From: Desulfobulbus_C sp964551175
Lineage (GTDB): Bacteria; Desulfobacterota; Desulfobulbia; Desulfobulbales; Desulfobulbaceae
Reading direction: 5' to 3'
DNA: 64,000 nucleotides
Assembly (NCBI GenBank): GCA_964551175.1
Contig: CAZKBZ010000003.1
Location: 10,112 to 74,111 of the forward strand
Shown here one piece after another: positions 17,411 through 26,784 of this stretch. Made by a program: the position numbers and the translations under genes. Numbering within the stretch: position 1 is the stretch's first letter; the number at the start of each line of letters is the position of its first letter. Under the pieces are notes generated by a model. That model was not told where the DNA came from. It saw only the letters and a list, made by a program, of their open reading frames with translations, and searched no databases.

Positions 17411-19771
17411 TCCGATGTTGACCTGCTGCTGCTCCATGATCGGAAAGCCAGAAAATATATGCAGGAGGTTTCCGAGTCGATCCTCTACCCGCTCTGGGAT
17501 GCAGGATTTGATGTCGGCCACAGTGTTCGTACAGTTAAGGATGCGGTTCGTTTCGCAACCGGTGATTTTATTTTTCAGGTCTCTCTGCTCGACGTTCGCA
17601 TGCTTGCAGGTGATAACTCCCTGTACCGGAACCTGCTGAAACGGTACCGGAAAAAGGTTCTGGATGGTCACCGTCACGAATTTGTCCGTACCATGGATAC
17701 CCTGCGCGGGCAAAGACGCAGTAAATACGGCAGCCATTCCTATCTGCTTGAACCGCATATCAAGGAAGGCAAAGGCGGTATGCGGGATATTCAGGCCATG
17801 CTCTGGACGAGTGATGCGGTTTTTGGTCTGTCCGGGCTGTCAGCCATGGAAGAAGCCGGCATGCTGGAGCAGGAAGTGCGTAGGGATTTTGAAGCCTCCT
17901 GGAACATGCTGGCCAGGATTCGTAACCGGCTGCATTATATCAGCCGCCGGCATAACGACCAGTTGATTTTCGAATACCAGGAGGAGATGGCTGCAGCATT
18001 CGGATACGAGGATCGTGACGGAATGCTGGCAGTGGAGCATTTCATGCGTCATGTCTATGGACATCTGCAGACCATTGCCGTGGTTACGGATCTGTTCTTT
18101 GAGCATGTACATGAAGTCCTGGGATTGACAGAAAAAGACAGGGGCGAGCGTGAACTTGAAAAGGAGATTGTCGTACGAAGCAATACCATCCGGCTTGCTG
18201 TAACAGATGACTCGCTTGATGCGCGCCCCCATCTGCTGATGCGGGTTTTTCTCCAGGCAGCCAGAACGGGTCTGCCGATTCATCATCGTACGCGGCAGAT
18301 GGTGACCAGGAATCTGCAGCTGGTGGATGAGGATTTCCGGTGCTCCAGGCGGATAGCCAAGGCTTTTCTTGAACTGCTCATGCAGGCCAAAAATCCCATG
18401 GCAACACTTGAGACCATGCTTGAAACCGGTTTGCTGCCTGCCTATATTCCGGAATTTGGAGGAGTTGAATCTCTGGCCCAGCATGATCTGTACCATATCT
18501 ATACTGTTGATCGGCATCAGCTGCAGACCGTGGCCGAGTTGACCGCTCTGCAGACGGAAGAGATCGACCTGTTTCAGTCGCTGTCTTCACCCCATCTGCT
18601 CTACCTTGCAGCCCTGCTGCATGATATCGGCAAAGGACATCATACTGACCATTCCATACTTGGTTCCGAGATGATAGATGTTGTCGGCCGCAGACTGGGC
18701 CAGAGCAGAGAGGAAAGAAAATGTCTTGCCTTTCTGGTTCGGTATCACCTGTATCTTCCGGAAAATGCCCTGCGCCGTGATCTGGATGACCAGGAGTTTA
18801 TCCGCCAGACGGCGGAACTGATCAACGATATGGATCGGTTGACCATGCTTTACCTGCTGACCATTGCCGATTCAAAGGCCACAGGACCCTCGGCCTGGTC
18901 GAGCTGGAAGGCGAGTCTGCTGATGGATCTGTACCTGAAAGTGAGGGCCTGTCTGGATGCCGGATGTACGGTTGACACGGATGAGCTTGGAGAAGAACAG
19001 GGGATCAGCTGGCTGCGGGAGCAGGTGACCGGTTTGCTGCAGCCGGAAGAGCAGATCAGGATACCGGTGGCGGAGCTGCCTGCCGATTATCTGATGAGTT
19101 TTACTCCGGAAATGGTTATTCACCACCTGCGTCTGCACAGAGACCGCCTGCCGCAGCTGCAGCAGAAGGTGCTGCTGTTTCCGGAAGACAGGCATGGTTC
19201 CTGGTCCCTGCTCATGTTGAGCCGGGATCGCCGGGGACTGCTGGCCAAGTTGTGTGGAGTGCTGGCCCTGCATAATCTTTCCGTGCTTGCAGCCCAGATT
19301 TTTTCCTGGCCGGATAATACTGTGGTGGATGTGCTTGATGTGGTACCGGTTGCGGCTTCCGGATTTGATGAACAGGATTGGCAGGCATTGGAAAACGACT
19401 TGAATCTGGCAGTCAATTACCGGCTGGATGTCGGTCTGAAGCTGCATACCAGGTTGCAGTCTGTGGCACATCGAGCCAGACGGAAGGTGCAGCAGTTGGA
19501 GAAAAAGGTTCTTGTTAATAATGAGGCGTCTCGCCGTTATACCGTGATTGAGGTCTATGGGGTTGATCGCACGGGAACCCTCTACCAGCTGACCCAGGCC
19601 CTGTCTGATTTTGGTCTCAATATTCATCGTGCCCGTATTGCCACTGAAGTAGAGCAGCTCATTGATATCTTTTATGTCACAACGGCTGATAACGGTAAGG
19701 TTGATGATGACCAGCTTCTGGGGAAGTTCAGGAAAACCCTGCAGCACATTATTGGTGATGATGATGAGTGA
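17411..19771 (+). CDS. glnD: PII uridylyltransferase / uridylyl-removing enzyme, 5' end lost in gap
   Basis: 786 readable residues of GlnD (usual length about 850-890). The readable part begins inside the nucleotidyltransferase domain at SDVDLLLLHD, which supplies the metal-binding aspartates; the glycine-rich GGYGRGE part is in the gap. The HD domain follows (YLAALLHDIGKGHHTDHS), which removes UMP. Two C-terminal ACT domains sense glutamine: LSRDRRGLLAKLCGVLA and YGVDRTGTLYQLTQALSD. It lies between glnB, its substrate, and glnA. The ORF frame before the gap belongs to glnB and must not be joined to this one. Confidence 0.95.
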   Translation, partial: SDVDLLLLHDRKARKYMQEVSESILYPLWDAGFDVGHSVRTVKDAVRFATGDFIFQVSLLDVRMLAGDNSLYRNLLKRYRKKVLDGHRHEFVRTMDTLRGQRRSKYGSHSYLLEPHIKEGKGGMRDIQAMLWTSDAVFGLSGLSAMEEAGMLEQEVRRDFEASWNMLARIRNRLHYISRRHNDQLIFEYQEEMAAAFGYEDRDGMLAVEHFMRHVYGHLQTIAVVTDLFFEHVHEVLGLTEKDRGERELEKEIVVRSNTIRLAVTDDSLDARPHLLMRVFLQAARTGLPIHHRTRQMVTRNLQLVDEDFRCSRRIAKAFLELLMQAKNPMATLETMLETGLLPAYIPEFGGVESLAQHDLYHIYTVDRHQLQTVAELTALQTEEIDLFQSLSSPHLLYLAALLHDIGKGHHTDHSILGSEMIDVVGRRLGQSREERKCLAFLVRYHLYLPENALRRDLDDQEFIRQTAELINDMDRLTMLYLLTIADSKATGPSAWSSWKASLLMDLYLKVRACLDAGCTVDTDELGEEQGISWLREQVTGLLQPEEQIRIPVAELPADYLMSFTPEMVIHHLRLHRDRLPQLQQKVLLFPEDRHGSWSLLMLSRDRRGLLAKLCGVLALHNLSVLAAQIFSWPDNTVVDVLDVVPVAASGFDEQDWQALENDLNLAVNYRLDVGLKLHTRLQSVAHRARRKVQQLEKKVLVNNEASRRYTVIEVYGVDRTGTLYQLTQALSDFGLNIHRARIATEVEQLIDIFYVTTADNGKVDDDQLLGKFRKTLQHIIGDDDE

Positions 19772-19908
19772 ATGCTCTCCTGAAGAACAAAATAATACCG
19801 TAAATGTAATTTTTGAATGCGTAAGTTTGTCTAAAATGGTAAGCAGGATAGTTCGGCTACTGCCGCCGGATTAATTTTAATAAACATCCAGAAATAAGGA
19901 GATGAGTA

Positions 19909-21237
19909 ATGACACGTGATGAGATAATGAAAACCATTGAAGCAGAGAATGTGCACTTTTTTCGGCTGCAGTTTGTTGACATTTTCGGCTATATGAAAAA
20001 TGTTGCCGTGCCGCTCAGCCAGATTGAAAAAGCCCTGGACGGCCAGATGATGTTTGATGGTTCCTCCATTGACGGCTTTGTCCGGATCAATGAGTCGGAC
20101 ATGTACCTGAAGCCCGACTATGATACCTTTACCGTACTGCCCTGGAGGAACCAGGACGGCCGGAATGCAGCCCGGATCATCTGTGATGTGTACAAATCCG
20201 ATGGAACACCCTTTGAGGGCTGTCCGCGTAACAACCTCAAGCGTGTCCTGGCAGATGCAAAAGACATGGGCTTTACCATGAACGTGGGAACCGAGGCGGA
20301 GTTTTTCCTGTTTAAAAGAGATGAGGACGGCTGTGCCACCATCATTACCAATGATGTAGCCGGCTACTTTGATGTTGACCCCGATGATACAGGAATCAAC
20401 TGCCGCCGTGAAATCATCGAGACTTTGGAGGATATGGGGTTTGAAATCGAGGCATCCCACCACGAGGTTGCCGAGGGACAGCATGAGGTCAACTTCAAAT
20501 ATGCAGATGCTCTGGCAGCTGCCGACAACACCCTGACGTTTAAGTGGGTGGTCCGTTCCATCGCTTCAAAGCATGGTTTTCATGCCACCTTTATGCCCAA
20601 ACCGATATTTGGCATCAATGGTTCCGGTATGCACACCAACCAGTCCCTGTTCAATCTTGATGGCACCAATGCCTTTTTTGATGAGAACGGCCCGTTGCAG
20701 CTTTCCAAGACCTGTTACCAGTACATTGCCGGAATTGCCAAGAACGCCAAGGGGTTTGCCGCGGTAACCAATCCTCTGGTTAACTCTTACAAGCGTCTGG
20801 TACCCGGTTACGAGGCACCGGTTTATGTAGCCTGGTCCGCTTCCAACCGTTCCGCTCTGATTCGTATTCCCGCATCCCGTGGTTTAGGCACCAGGACTGA
20901 AGTACGTTGTCCTGATCCGGCCTGTAACCCATACCTGGCTTTAGCAATGATGCTGGTTTCCGGTCTGGACGGTATTAAGAATAATCTTGAGGCACCGGAT
21001 TCCGTAGACCAGGATATTTTTTCCATGACTGCAGCGGAAAAAGAGGCTGCCGGTATTGACAGCCTGCCCGCAAGTCTCCAGGAGGCCATTGAAGCGCTTA
21101 AAACAAACCCCATTGCCGAAGAAGCCCTTGGAGAGCATATCCTGAGGAAATATATCCAGGGTAAAGAGAAAGAGTGGGACAGCTTCCGCACGGCAGTTAC
21201 CGATTGGGAGCTTGATAACTACCTGAGCAATTATTGA
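19909..21237 (+). CDS. glnA: Glutamine synthetase, type I-alpha
   Basis: A 442-residue class I glutamine synthetase that fixes ammonium onto glutamate. It has FDGSSIDGF, the metal-site TEAEFFLF, NFKYADAL, GINGSGMHTNQSLF and NPLVNSYKRLVPGYEAP, and RIPASRGLGTR for glutamate and phosphate. At 442 residues and without the C-terminal adenylylation tyrosine motif of the longer beta type, it is the alpha type, normally controlled by feedback and protein partners rather than adenylylation. The ATG at 19909 has AAGGAG upstream. It closes the nitrogen run and is followed by two hairpins. Confidence 0.97.
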   Translation: MTRDEIMKTIEAENVHFFRLQFVDIFGYMKNVAVPLSQIEKALDGQMMFDGSSIDGFVRINESDMYLKPDYDTFTVLPWRNQDGRNAARIICDVYKSDGTPFEGCPRNNLKRVLADAKDMGFTMNVGTEAEFFLFKRDEDGCATIITNDVAGYFDVDPDDTGINCRREIIETLEDMGFEIEASHHEVAEGQHEVNFKYADALAAADNTLTFKWVVRSIASKHGFHATFMPKPIFGINGSGMHTNQSLFNLDGTNAFFDENGPLQLSKTCYQYIAGIAKNAKGFAAVTNPLVNSYKRLVPGYEAPVYVAWSASNRSALIRIPASRGLGTRTEVRCPDPACNPYLALAMMLVSGLDGIKNNLEAPDSVDQDIFSMTAAEKEAAGIDSLPASLQEAIEALKTNPIAEEALGEHILRKYIQGKEKEWDSFRTAVTDWELDNYLSNY

Positions 21238-21250
21238 TTATCTGAAAAAC

Positions 21251-21274
21251 AGCCTGCAACGGTTTCAGCAGGCT
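21251..21274 (+). terminator. First hairpin after glnA
   Basis: AGCCTGC (21251-21257) pairs with GCAGGCT (21268-21274) around a ten-base loop, 13 bases after the glnA stop. There is no T tract directly after it, so it may stabilise the 3' end. Confidence 0.55.
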
Positions 21275-21291
21275 CGCAGTGAAGAAACCCG

Positions 21292-21328
21292 GGGACGACT
21301 TTCAATATTGAGAGTTGTCCCTTTTTTT
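21292..21328 (+). terminator. Rho-independent terminator after glnA
   Basis: A 12-bp stem, GGGACGACTTTC against GAGAGTTGTCCC with two G-T pairs, a six-base loop and then seven T. It is the strongest intrinsic terminator in the window and closes the amtB-glnB-glnD-glnA run. Confidence 0.85.
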
Positions 21329-21461
21329 CTGCAGCAGAGGGAAAAAAAGAAGTATGTTACTCCGTAGATGATTTTATGGTAAACTTTTACAATGTTGTGA
21401 TTCAGCCAAAGTGGTTGCCCCTGGTAAACTGTTACAGGTATGCCGGGTGCAGGAATTAAAA

Positions 21462-22099
21462 ATGGTTGACAAAAATAAGAAAAAAATGCTGACTCCGCTC
21501 GGAGCTGATCTTGCTGCAGTCTACGGACAGCAAGAGTGGGGCACCCAGTGGCATCTCTTTTCTCTGGTTCGCAACTGGCCTGAAGTGGCAGGTGGAAAAG
21601 TCTCCTCCCACAGTATGCCAGCTTTTTTTCGCAGGGATGTGCTCTGGGTGTATGTGCATGACTCCATCCGGATGCAGGAGATGCAGTTGGCTAAACCTGA
21701 GCTGCTGTCTAAAATCAATAGTTTTTTGCAGGATCGCCTGGTGGTGGCTGATCTTCGCTGGATGCTGCAGCCTGCAGANNNNNNNNNNNNNNNNNNNNNN
21801 NNNNNNNNNNNNNNNNNNNNNNNNNNNNNNNNNNNNNNNNNNNNNNNNNNNNNNNNNNNNNNNNNNNNNNNNNNNNNNTTTTGCAGGATCGCCTGGTGGT
21901 GGCTGATCTTCGCTGGATGCTGCAGCCTGCAGATCTGATGGATGTGGAGCCGGAAAAGTATGTTTCGCCACCGATCAGTGTTGATCCCGTTGCTGAAAGA
22001 AAATTTCGGCTGATGGCGGAAAATATACGAAATCCGGATGCAAGGGAAGCATTCTGTAATCTCTGGCTTTGTCTGACAACGAAAAACAGGACGGAATAG
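21462..22099 (+). CDS. DUF721 (DciA-like) protein interrupted by a false assembly gap
   Basis: Readable as two pieces around a 100-N run. The 55 bases before the run (21724-21778) are repeated exactly after it (21879-21933). Merging the overlap gives one intact 160-residue frame with no gap, so the N run is an assembly artefact. The protein has the DUF721 core: W...LFSLVRNWPEVAGGKVSSHSMP, then LWVYVHDSIRMQEMQLAKPELL, then RLVVADLRWML. This family includes DciA, which helps load the DnaB helicase in many bacteria, but family assignment alone does not prove that role. The ATG at 21462 has AGGA seven bases upstream. Confidence 0.8.
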
Positions 22100-22255
22100 G
22101 CGGAAAATCAGAGCAGGGCGGTCGTCAGGTCTGGTCTTGTTTTTATCTTGATACAATTATCCTGCTGTCTGTACTCTATGAAAGATGGGAATGATGATTT
22201 TCATAGTATTGAAAAAAAGAAGCATTTTGCTGCAGCCGCAGCTGGTGACTGTTCC

Positions 22256-24607
22256 ATGAATATTCTCAAATTAATCGGCAACACGCCCATTATTTCACTT
22301 TCTCGGATGAATCCACCTGGCGGTGGTAAGATCTACGCCAAATTGGAATGTCTGAATCCTGGTGGTTCGGTAAAGGATCGAATCGCCCTGTCAATGGTCG
22401 AGGCCGGAGAAGAAAGCGGTGAGCTGACTACGGATAAAATACTGCTTGAAGCCACCAGCGGCAACACCGGTATTGGTCTTGCCATGGTCTGTGCCGCCAA
22501 GGGATATCGCTGTCAGCTTGTCATGCCGGAATCAGCAAGCGTCGAGCGACGCCAGATCATGCAGGCCTATGGTGCTGAAATCATACTTACTCCGGCCAGG
22601 AGATCTACCGACGGTGCCATAGAAAAAGCATATGCCATGGCCCGCGAGCATCCGGATCTTTACTTTCTCACTGACCAGTTCAACAATGTTGCCAACTGGC
22701 AGGCTCATTACAATACAACCGGCCCGGAGATCTGGCAGCAGACAAACGGTCAGGTCACCGATATTATCGTTACCCTGGGCACCTCCGGCACGGCCATGGG
22801 TTTATCCACCTGGTTCAGGGAGCATCACCCGGAAGTGCGGGTAATTGCTGTGGAGCCCTATTTTGGTCACAAGATCCAGGGGCTCAAGAATATGAAAGAG
22901 TCCTATAAGCCTGAGATATTTGACAAATCATTACCCCACAGGATTGTCAATGTGGCTGATGAGGATGCCTTCCGCACCGCTAGGCAGCTGGCCCGTCAGG
23001 AAGGTGTTTTTGTGGGTATGAGTTCAGGTGCCGCCATGTTTGCAGCCATGGACAGGGCAGCAGAGGTAAAGGACGGCTATGTGGTGGCCTTATTTCCCGA
23101 TGGTGGAGAACGTTACCTGAGCACCCCGCTTTTTGTGCGACAGGAAAAACAGGAAACCAGGCAGCAGCAGCTGAAATTATACAATACCATGACTCGCAGG
23201 AAACAGGTATTCCGGCCGGTCCATGCAAAGGAAATTACTTTTTATGCCTGTGGTCCCACTGCCTATGAGCTGCCAAATCTGGCCCATTGCCGAAGATTCG
23301 TCGTAGCCGACCTGATGACCCGCTATCTCCAGTTCAAGGGCTTTAAGGTGAAGTCTTTTATGAACTTTACCGATCTTGACGATAATACCATTGCAGGTGC
23401 GGAAAAGGCCGGTATGGACCTGAACGAGTTCACCAGCCAGTATATTTTTGCGTTCCGGGAGGCAATAAAAGCCCTTGGAATAAATGATTTTTCAGGGTAT
23501 CCCCGGGCTTCGGAACATGTTGGAGACATGATTGAGATTGCCCATGAGTTGATCCATAAAGGATATGCCTATGAAAAACACGGCTCCATCTACTTTGATA
23601 TCTCAAAATTTAAGACGTATGGACGACTGTCCGGCATCGACCTGAGTAAAATTCAACTGGGCCACACCGTTGATCTGGATAACTATGAAAAGGATAATCC
23701 ACGGGACTTCACCCTGCTCAAGCGCTCAACACTGACGGAATTGAAAAAGGGAATCTTTTTTGAAACAGACTGGGGGAATGTCCGTCCAGGCTGGCATATT
23801 GAGTGCTCGGCAATGTCTACCCGGTATCTCGGTGAGACCCTGGATATCCACACGGCCAGTCAGGACCTGATGTTCCCGCACCATGAAAATGAAATTGCCA
23901 TAGCCGAGGCTCTGACCGGTAAGCCGCTGGCCAACTACTGGCTGCATTCGGGCCTGCTGCTGAAGAATGGTAAAAAAATGTCAGCCGAATCAGGCAATGT
24001 GGTAACCCTGCAGGATGTGCTTGACAGGGGATACAGCGGGCGGGAAATCCGCTTCATGCTTCTCGGCGTCCATTATCGGAAATCGCTGCGGTTCACCTAT
24101 AAAAAGCTGGACTCTGTGCGCACCGCCCTGAAACGTATTGATGAGTTCACCCGCAAGCTGCTCTGCCTGCCGCCCGGTTTACCGCATCCGGAAATAACCA
24201 CTTATGTCTCTGCTTTGGAAAGCCGTTTTGTTACAGCCATGGACGACGATTTGAACATCTCCGGAGCAATCGGCGCCCTTTTTGACTTTATCAAAAAAAC
24301 AAATCCGGTTCTGCAGTCCGGTACCCTTGACCTGGATCAGAAAAACGAGATCTTTGAAGCCCTGCGCAGAATGAACAGGGTGCTTGGTTTTCTGCGTCTG
24401 GAACAGTGTACACTTGCCCCGGAAATCAACCGGCTCATTGAGCAGCGGGAAGAGGCCCGCCGCTGCAAGGACTGGGTTGCTGCTGATAAGGCCAGAGCAG
24501 AACTCCTGAGTCATGGTATTACAGTGCACGATACGGCAACAGGTCCGGCATGGGAACTGAACGAGGCGTGCAAAGTCTGTAAAAATGCCACACGAAATGA
24601 GAGTTGA
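22256..24607 (+). CDS. Cysteine synthase fused to cysteinyl-tRNA synthetase-like protein
   Basis: A single 783-residue frame. Residues 1 to about 300 are a PLP cysteine synthase (MNILKLIGNTPIISL, NPGGSVKDRIA with the PLP lysine, TSGNTGIGLA, TLGTSGTAMG, GMSSGAA, FPDGGERYLST). The rest follows class I CysRS: YNTMTRRKQVF, CGPTAYEL, FTDLDDNTI, RPGWHIECSAM, MFPHHENEIA and a C-terminal DALR-like helical region. All four expected zinc ligands are visible. The HIGH motif reads NLAH and KMSKS reads KMSAE, so tRNA charging may be altered. The ATG at 22256 gives the standard cysteine synthase start; the upstream extension looks non-coding. Role: making cysteine and possibly charging it directly. A tRNA-Arg gene follows. 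Confidence 0.9.
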   Translation: MNILKLIGNTPIISLSRMNPPGGGKIYAKLECLNPGGSVKDRIALSMVEAGEESGELTTDKILLEATSGNTGIGLAMVCAAKGYRCQLVMPESASVERRQIMQAYGAEIILTPARRSTDGAIEKAYAMAREHPDLYFLTDQFNNVANWQAHYNTTGPEIWQQTNGQVTDIIVTLGTSGTAMGLSTWFREHHPEVRVIAVEPYFGHKIQGLKNMKESYKPEIFDKSLPHRIVNVADEDAFRTARQLARQEGVFVGMSSGAAMFAAMDRAAEVKDGYVVALFPDGGERYLSTPLFVRQEKQETRQQQLKLYNTMTRRKQVFRPVHAKEITFYACGPTAYELPNLAHCRRFVVADLMTRYLQFKGFKVKSFMNFTDLDDNTIAGAEKAGMDLNEFTSQYIFAFREAIKALGINDFSGYPRASEHVGDMIEIAHELIHKGYAYEKHGSIYFDISKFKTYGRLSGIDLSKIQLGHTVDLDNYEKDNPRDFTLLKRSTLTELKKGIFFETDWGNVRPGWHIECSAMSTRYLGETLDIHTASQDLMFPHHENEIAIAEALTGKPLANYWLHSGLLLKNGKKMSAESGNVVTLQDVLDRGYSGREIRFMLLGVHYRKSLRFTYKKLDSVRTALKRIDEFTRKLLCLPPGLPHPEITTYVSALESRFVTAMDDDLNISGAIGALFDFIKKTNPVLQSGTLDLDQKNEIFEALRRMNRVLGFLRLEQCTLAPEINRLIEQREEARRCKDWVAADKARAELLSHGITVHDTATGPAWELNEACKVCKNATRNES

Positions 24608-24651
24608 TTTCTCAGTCTCTCCCCGTTACAATTACAGCAAATCTTGATCAC

Positions 24652-24728
24652 GCGCCCATAGCTCAGCTGGATAGAGCAACGGCCTTCTAAGCCGTAGGTC
24701 GCAGGTTCGAATCCTGATGGGCGCGCCA
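24652..24728 (+). tRNA. tRNA-Arg (anticodon TCT)
   Basis: A complete 77-base cloverleaf with an encoded CCA end. The acceptor GCGCCCA (24652-24658) pairs with TGGGCGC (24718-24724). The D arm contains GCTCAGCTGG, the anticodon stem is ACGGC/GCCGT with loop CTTCTAA (anticodon TCT), and the T arm has GGTTCGAATCC. It reads AGA arginine codons. It lies 44 bases after the cysK-cysS fusion. Confidence 0.96.
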
Positions 24729-25085
24729 TCAACAGCTTATTTCATGTTGTTGTATCGGATCACATACATTAATCACCTGTCTTTCTCTCCTTTTTCCTTT
24801 GCTGGAACGTGCCGGTTCCTGTAGTTTCTTCTCAGCTGCTCAATTTCTGATTCATGAAGCCTCTGCATGTGCGGTTGGCTGCTGATGCATAAATATCAGA
24901 AATATTCTGTTTGTCAGCCAGGATAATGAAATGGCCAGCTTGTCTTTTGTTGTACAGGAGGTGTATTATTAAAAGGTGCAGTACGTGACAACTGAGGAGT
25001 TGAAAGGTCGAAGAGTTCAATCTCGTTGCGCGTGCCCGTAGAATTTTAAACGTATCAACTCCTCCATACCTGTCAGGATAAAGCC
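24729..25085. promoter_or_regulatory. Leader of the GGDEF-EAL gene with a long-range inverted repeat
   Basis: No gene is visible in these 357 bases. GAGGAGTTGA at 24994-25003 and TCAACTCCTC at 25055-25064 form a perfect 10-bp inverted repeat about 50 bases apart, ending 21 bases before the GGDEF-EAL start. This could be a leader RNA stem. It does not fit the known cyclic-di-GMP riboswitch consensus as far as I can see. Confidence 0.4.
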
Positions 25086-26711
25086 ATGGATATTATGGGA
25101 CAGACATTGCAGTACAATGTCAAGCTGATGAAGTCCCGTGTTACAAAATATGCGGTATACGGTGTTTTGATAGCAGGGGCTGCTGTCATCATTGCCACCC
25201 TTGCTACTTCTGTCATGAATACCGGCTCAGTGAGCCTGGAGGGAATATTTCAGGCTCAGAAGTCAAATATGACCCTCTGGGTTCTGGATGCCATGCCGTT
25301 TATCTTTGCCTTTTGGGGACAATATGTAAGTTCTAAGATTGTTTTGCAGGCAAGCAGTATGGTCGTAGACCAGACCCGGGAACTCAGGGAGCAGACAGCT
25401 GCCCTGGAGCACCAGGCAATGCATGATGCCACCCATGATGCTCTCACTGATCTTCCAAATCGTGTATTGCTGTGTGACAGGCTGGAACAGGCAATCAGTC
25501 ATGCTCAGCGGTCACAGCAGATCCTGGCCTTTATCATTCTTGATCTTGACCGTTTTAAAGAGATTAATGATACCCTGGGCCATTATAACGGCGATCGTCT
25601 TCTGAAACAGGTGGCAGCACGGCTCCAGCGTGTAGTGCGTCAATCCGACACTCTGGCGCGTCTCGGAGGAGATGAATTCGGTATTCTGCTTCCTGCAATA
25701 ACCAGACGTGAGGATATTTATACGATTATCAGAAAAATACAGAAGTCCTTTAAAAGCCCTTTTCGGATGGAAGGGTTAACTCTGGATGTGCAGGCAAGTA
25801 TCGGGGGTGTTTTATATCCGGAACATGGCAAGGATATCGACACCATCATGCAGCGGGCGGATGTGGCAATGTATGTTGCCAAACAGGATAACCGCGGTTT
25901 CTCCATCTACACACCGGAAATGGACAGGCACAGTCCGCGGCGTTTGACACTGATGGGTGAACTGCGCCAGGCTCTTGATCGGGATGAGCTGGAGTTGTAT
26001 TACCAGCCTAAACTATCAATCGAGAATGACAAAATTGGTGGTGTGGAGGCCCTGGTCAGATGGAACCATCCCGTGCATGGATTTATGACGCCGGATGAAT
26101 TCATTCCTCTTGCCGAGCGGTCAGGCCTGATCAAGCAGCTTTCCTGGTGGGTTCTGCAGAATGCACTGTCCCAGGCTGTCCTCTGGCACGAAAAAGGAAT
26201 TGAAATCGGAGTGGCCGTCAATATATCTCCCTATATCCTGCTAGACCCCGAGCTGCCGGAGGCTGTCATCGGCCTGTTGTCCTCCTACAAACTGCCGGAA
26301 GGGACACTCACTTTGGAAATCACAGAAACTTCCGTGTTGAAAGATCCGGACCTGGCCCTGGAAATCCTTCTCAGGCTGGCTGGTATGGGGATCACAATCT
26401 CGATTGATGATTTCGGGACCGGTTATTCATCCCTTTCCTATTTAAGAAAAATGCCGGCCAGCGAGGTCAAGATAGACAAGTCGTTTGTTATTGATATGCT
26501 GCAAAATGACAGTGATGCTGTCATCGTCTGTGCAACAATTGACCTTGCCCATAACCTGGGCATGAAAGTGGTCGCAGAAGGGGTTGAAAATGAAGAAACT
26601 GCGGCCCGGCTGAAAGAATTGAACTGTGACATCCTGCAGGGCTATTATTTCAGCAGACCGCTTCCCGGTGAAGACTTTTCCAAGTGGCTTGCGTCCTGTC
26701 GTTTCAACTGA
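25086..26711 (+). CDS. Membrane GGDEF-EAL cyclic-di-GMP enzyme
   Basis: 541 residues: two membrane helices (about 20-42 and 62-82), a short coiled segment, a GGDEF domain (about 115-280) and an EAL domain (about 290-535). The diguanylate cyclase signature is intact (RLGGDEFGILL), as are the phosphodiesterase residues (EALVRW, ITETSV, DDFGTGYSS, KIDKSFV, AEGVEN). It may therefore make or break cyclic-di-GMP, or switch between the two. No extracellular sensor domain is present. Its partners in the window could be the PilZ protein, the HD-GYP protein and the GGDEF remnant. Confidence 0.93.
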   Translation: MDIMGQTLQYNVKLMKSRVTKYAVYGVLIAGAAVIIATLATSVMNTGSVSLEGIFQAQKSNMTLWVLDAMPFIFAFWGQYVSSKIVLQASSMVVDQTRELREQTAALEHQAMHDATHDALTDLPNRVLLCDRLEQAISHAQRSQQILAFIILDLDRFKEINDTLGHYNGDRLLKQVAARLQRVVRQSDTLARLGGDEFGILLPAITRREDIYTIIRKIQKSFKSPFRMEGLTLDVQASIGGVLYPEHGKDIDTIMQRADVAMYVAKQDNRGFSIYTPEMDRHSPRRLTLMGELRQALDRDELELYYQPKLSIENDKIGGVEALVRWNHPVHGFMTPDEFIPLAERSGLIKQLSWWVLQNALSQAVLWHEKGIEIGVAVNISPYILLDPELPEAVIGLLSSYKLPEGTLTLEITETSVLKDPDLALEILLRLAGMGITISIDDFGTGYSSLSYLRKMPASEVKIDKSFVIDMLQNDSDAVIVCATIDLAHNLGMKVVAEGVENEETAARLKELNCDILQGYYFSRPLPGEDFSKWLASCRFN

Positions 26712-26784
26712 CAAGAAAAAACAGGTCAGGGCAGTATGCAAGCCTTGCTGTTGGGCGGTTGTCTGAACAGCCCGGAAGGTTGGC

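Noticed and set aside
18872..19747. 291-residue minus-strand ORF opposite glnD
   Set aside because: Overlaps the ACT-domain part of GlnD; composition is rich in Gln, His and Ile in a pattern typical of antisense shadows.
21724..21933. Tandem duplication inside the DUF721 gene
   Set aside because: The duplicated 55 bases flank a 100-N run exactly, which points to overlapping contig ends rather than a biological repeat.
22148..22255. N-terminal extension of the CysK-CysRS fusion
   Set aside because: Begins with TTG and precedes the standard MNILKLIGNTP start of cysteine synthases; residues look non-coding.
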